From Bacillota bacterium (GTDB taxonomy: Bacteria; Bacillota; Clostridia; Lachnospirales; Lachnospiraceae), in assembly GCA_023420935.1 (NCBI GenBank), contig JAEZUR010000177.1, forward strand, positions 1 to 14,806: a stretch of 14,806 nt of DNA, given 5' to 3'. Within the stretch, counting starts at the first letter, position 1, and each line of letters opens with the position of its first letter. The position numbers and the translations under genes are program-made. The notes below the pieces were generated by a model that saw nothing but the letters and a program-made list of their open reading frames with translations, did no database searches and had not been told where the DNA came from. Below, one piece after another: positions 14,560 to 14,806 of this stretch.

Positions 14560-14806
14560 AATAGCAGTGTTAGGTGATCGAGACAGTATTTATGGATTTG
14601 CTGCACTTGGCTTAGATACTTATCCAGTAAATAGTAGTGAAGAAGCAGCAAAAACACTTAAAAAACTTGCAGACGGCCAATACGCTGTTGTGTATCTTAC
14701 AGAAGCGTTGCAAGCCGAATTGGAGACGGAGATTGATCGTTATCGATCATTACGTATTCCGGCTATCATACCAATTCCTGGTGTTTCGGGTAATACTGGT
14801 ATGGGT
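14552..14806 (+). CDS. ntpG: V-type ATPase subunit F, N-terminal part (3' end outside window)
   Basis: 85 codons are visible and the frame is open to the window edge; the family is about 100-105 residues, so roughly 20 are missing. The start ATG at 14552 follows GAGGGA (14541-14546) by five bases and overlaps the subunit C stop by eight. Residues 4-16 (IAVLGDRDSIYGF), then ALGLDTYPV, then the strand QYAVVYLTEAL and the loop IPIPGVSGNTGMG near the window end are the standard pattern of V/A-type subunit F. It lies in the central stalk with D and, by analogy, affects ATP hydrolysis. In E. hirae naming this position is ntpG. Catalytic A and B and shaft D should follow. Confidence 0.93.
   Translation, partial: MYKIAVLGDRDSIYGFAALGLDTYPVNSSEEAAKTLKKLADGQYAVVYLTEALQAELETEIDRYRSLRIPAIIPIPGVSGNTGMG

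Overview
The window reads as an ordinary chromosomal stretch of an AT-rich, low-GC Gram-positive anaerobe of the class Clostridia. A Lachnospiraceae/Lachnoclostridium-type genome fits best (inference). The evidence is strong AGGAGG-type ribosome binding sites, near-consensus sigma-A promoters, a bacterial V-type ATPase operon in the Enterococcus-like order ntpF-I-K-E-C-G, a PadR/DUF2812 pair, and a nadABC operon behind a NiaR-like operator. I see no transposase, integrase, phage gene, CRISPR array, tRNA or rRNA.

Layout. (1) 1-1145: 3' part of a probably secreted surface protein, with a Pro/Thr/Ser/Asn linker and a terminal Ig-like (BIG2-like) domain, followed by short 9-bp repeats and a strong hairpin terminator. 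(2) 1333-2415, minus: Xre-type regulator with a TPR-like helical C-terminus. (3) 2583-3553, minus: MarR regulator translationally coupled to a flavodoxin-domain protein. (4) 3792-4656, plus: PadR regulator overlapping a DUF2812 membrane protein; the shared divergent region holds a perfect sigma-A promoter and clear operator-like palindromes for both regulators. (5) 4787-6502, plus: methyl-accepting chemotaxis protein cut by an in-frame TAA, after which the same frame stays open for 67 codons of recognisable chemoreceptor C-terminus. (6) 6708-9769, plus: nadA-nadB-nadC, making NAD precursor from aspartate, with a 24-bp inverted repeat over the -35 box and a terminator at the end. (7) 10112-14806, plus: V-type ATPase subunits H/G-like, I, K, E, C and the start of F; the operon must continue beyond the window.

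How the parts work together. NadB oxidises aspartate to iminoaspartate, NadA condenses it with dihydroxyacetone phosphate to quinolinate, and NadC converts that to nicotinate mononucleotide. The V-ATPase genes give the membrane rotor and stator (K, I), the peripheral stalk (E and H/G-like) and the central stalk (C, F); catalytic A and B and shaft D are expected downstream. Subunit K keeps all five residues that bind Na+ in the Enterococcus hirae enzyme, so a sodium pump is predicted.

Nothing here looks like an entirely new system. The observations most worth a second look are the single-base nonsense interruption of the chemoreceptor, the operator architecture between marR and padR, the NiaR-type site, the sodium-ligand signature, and the hairpin touching the ribosome binding site of the first V-ATPase gene.
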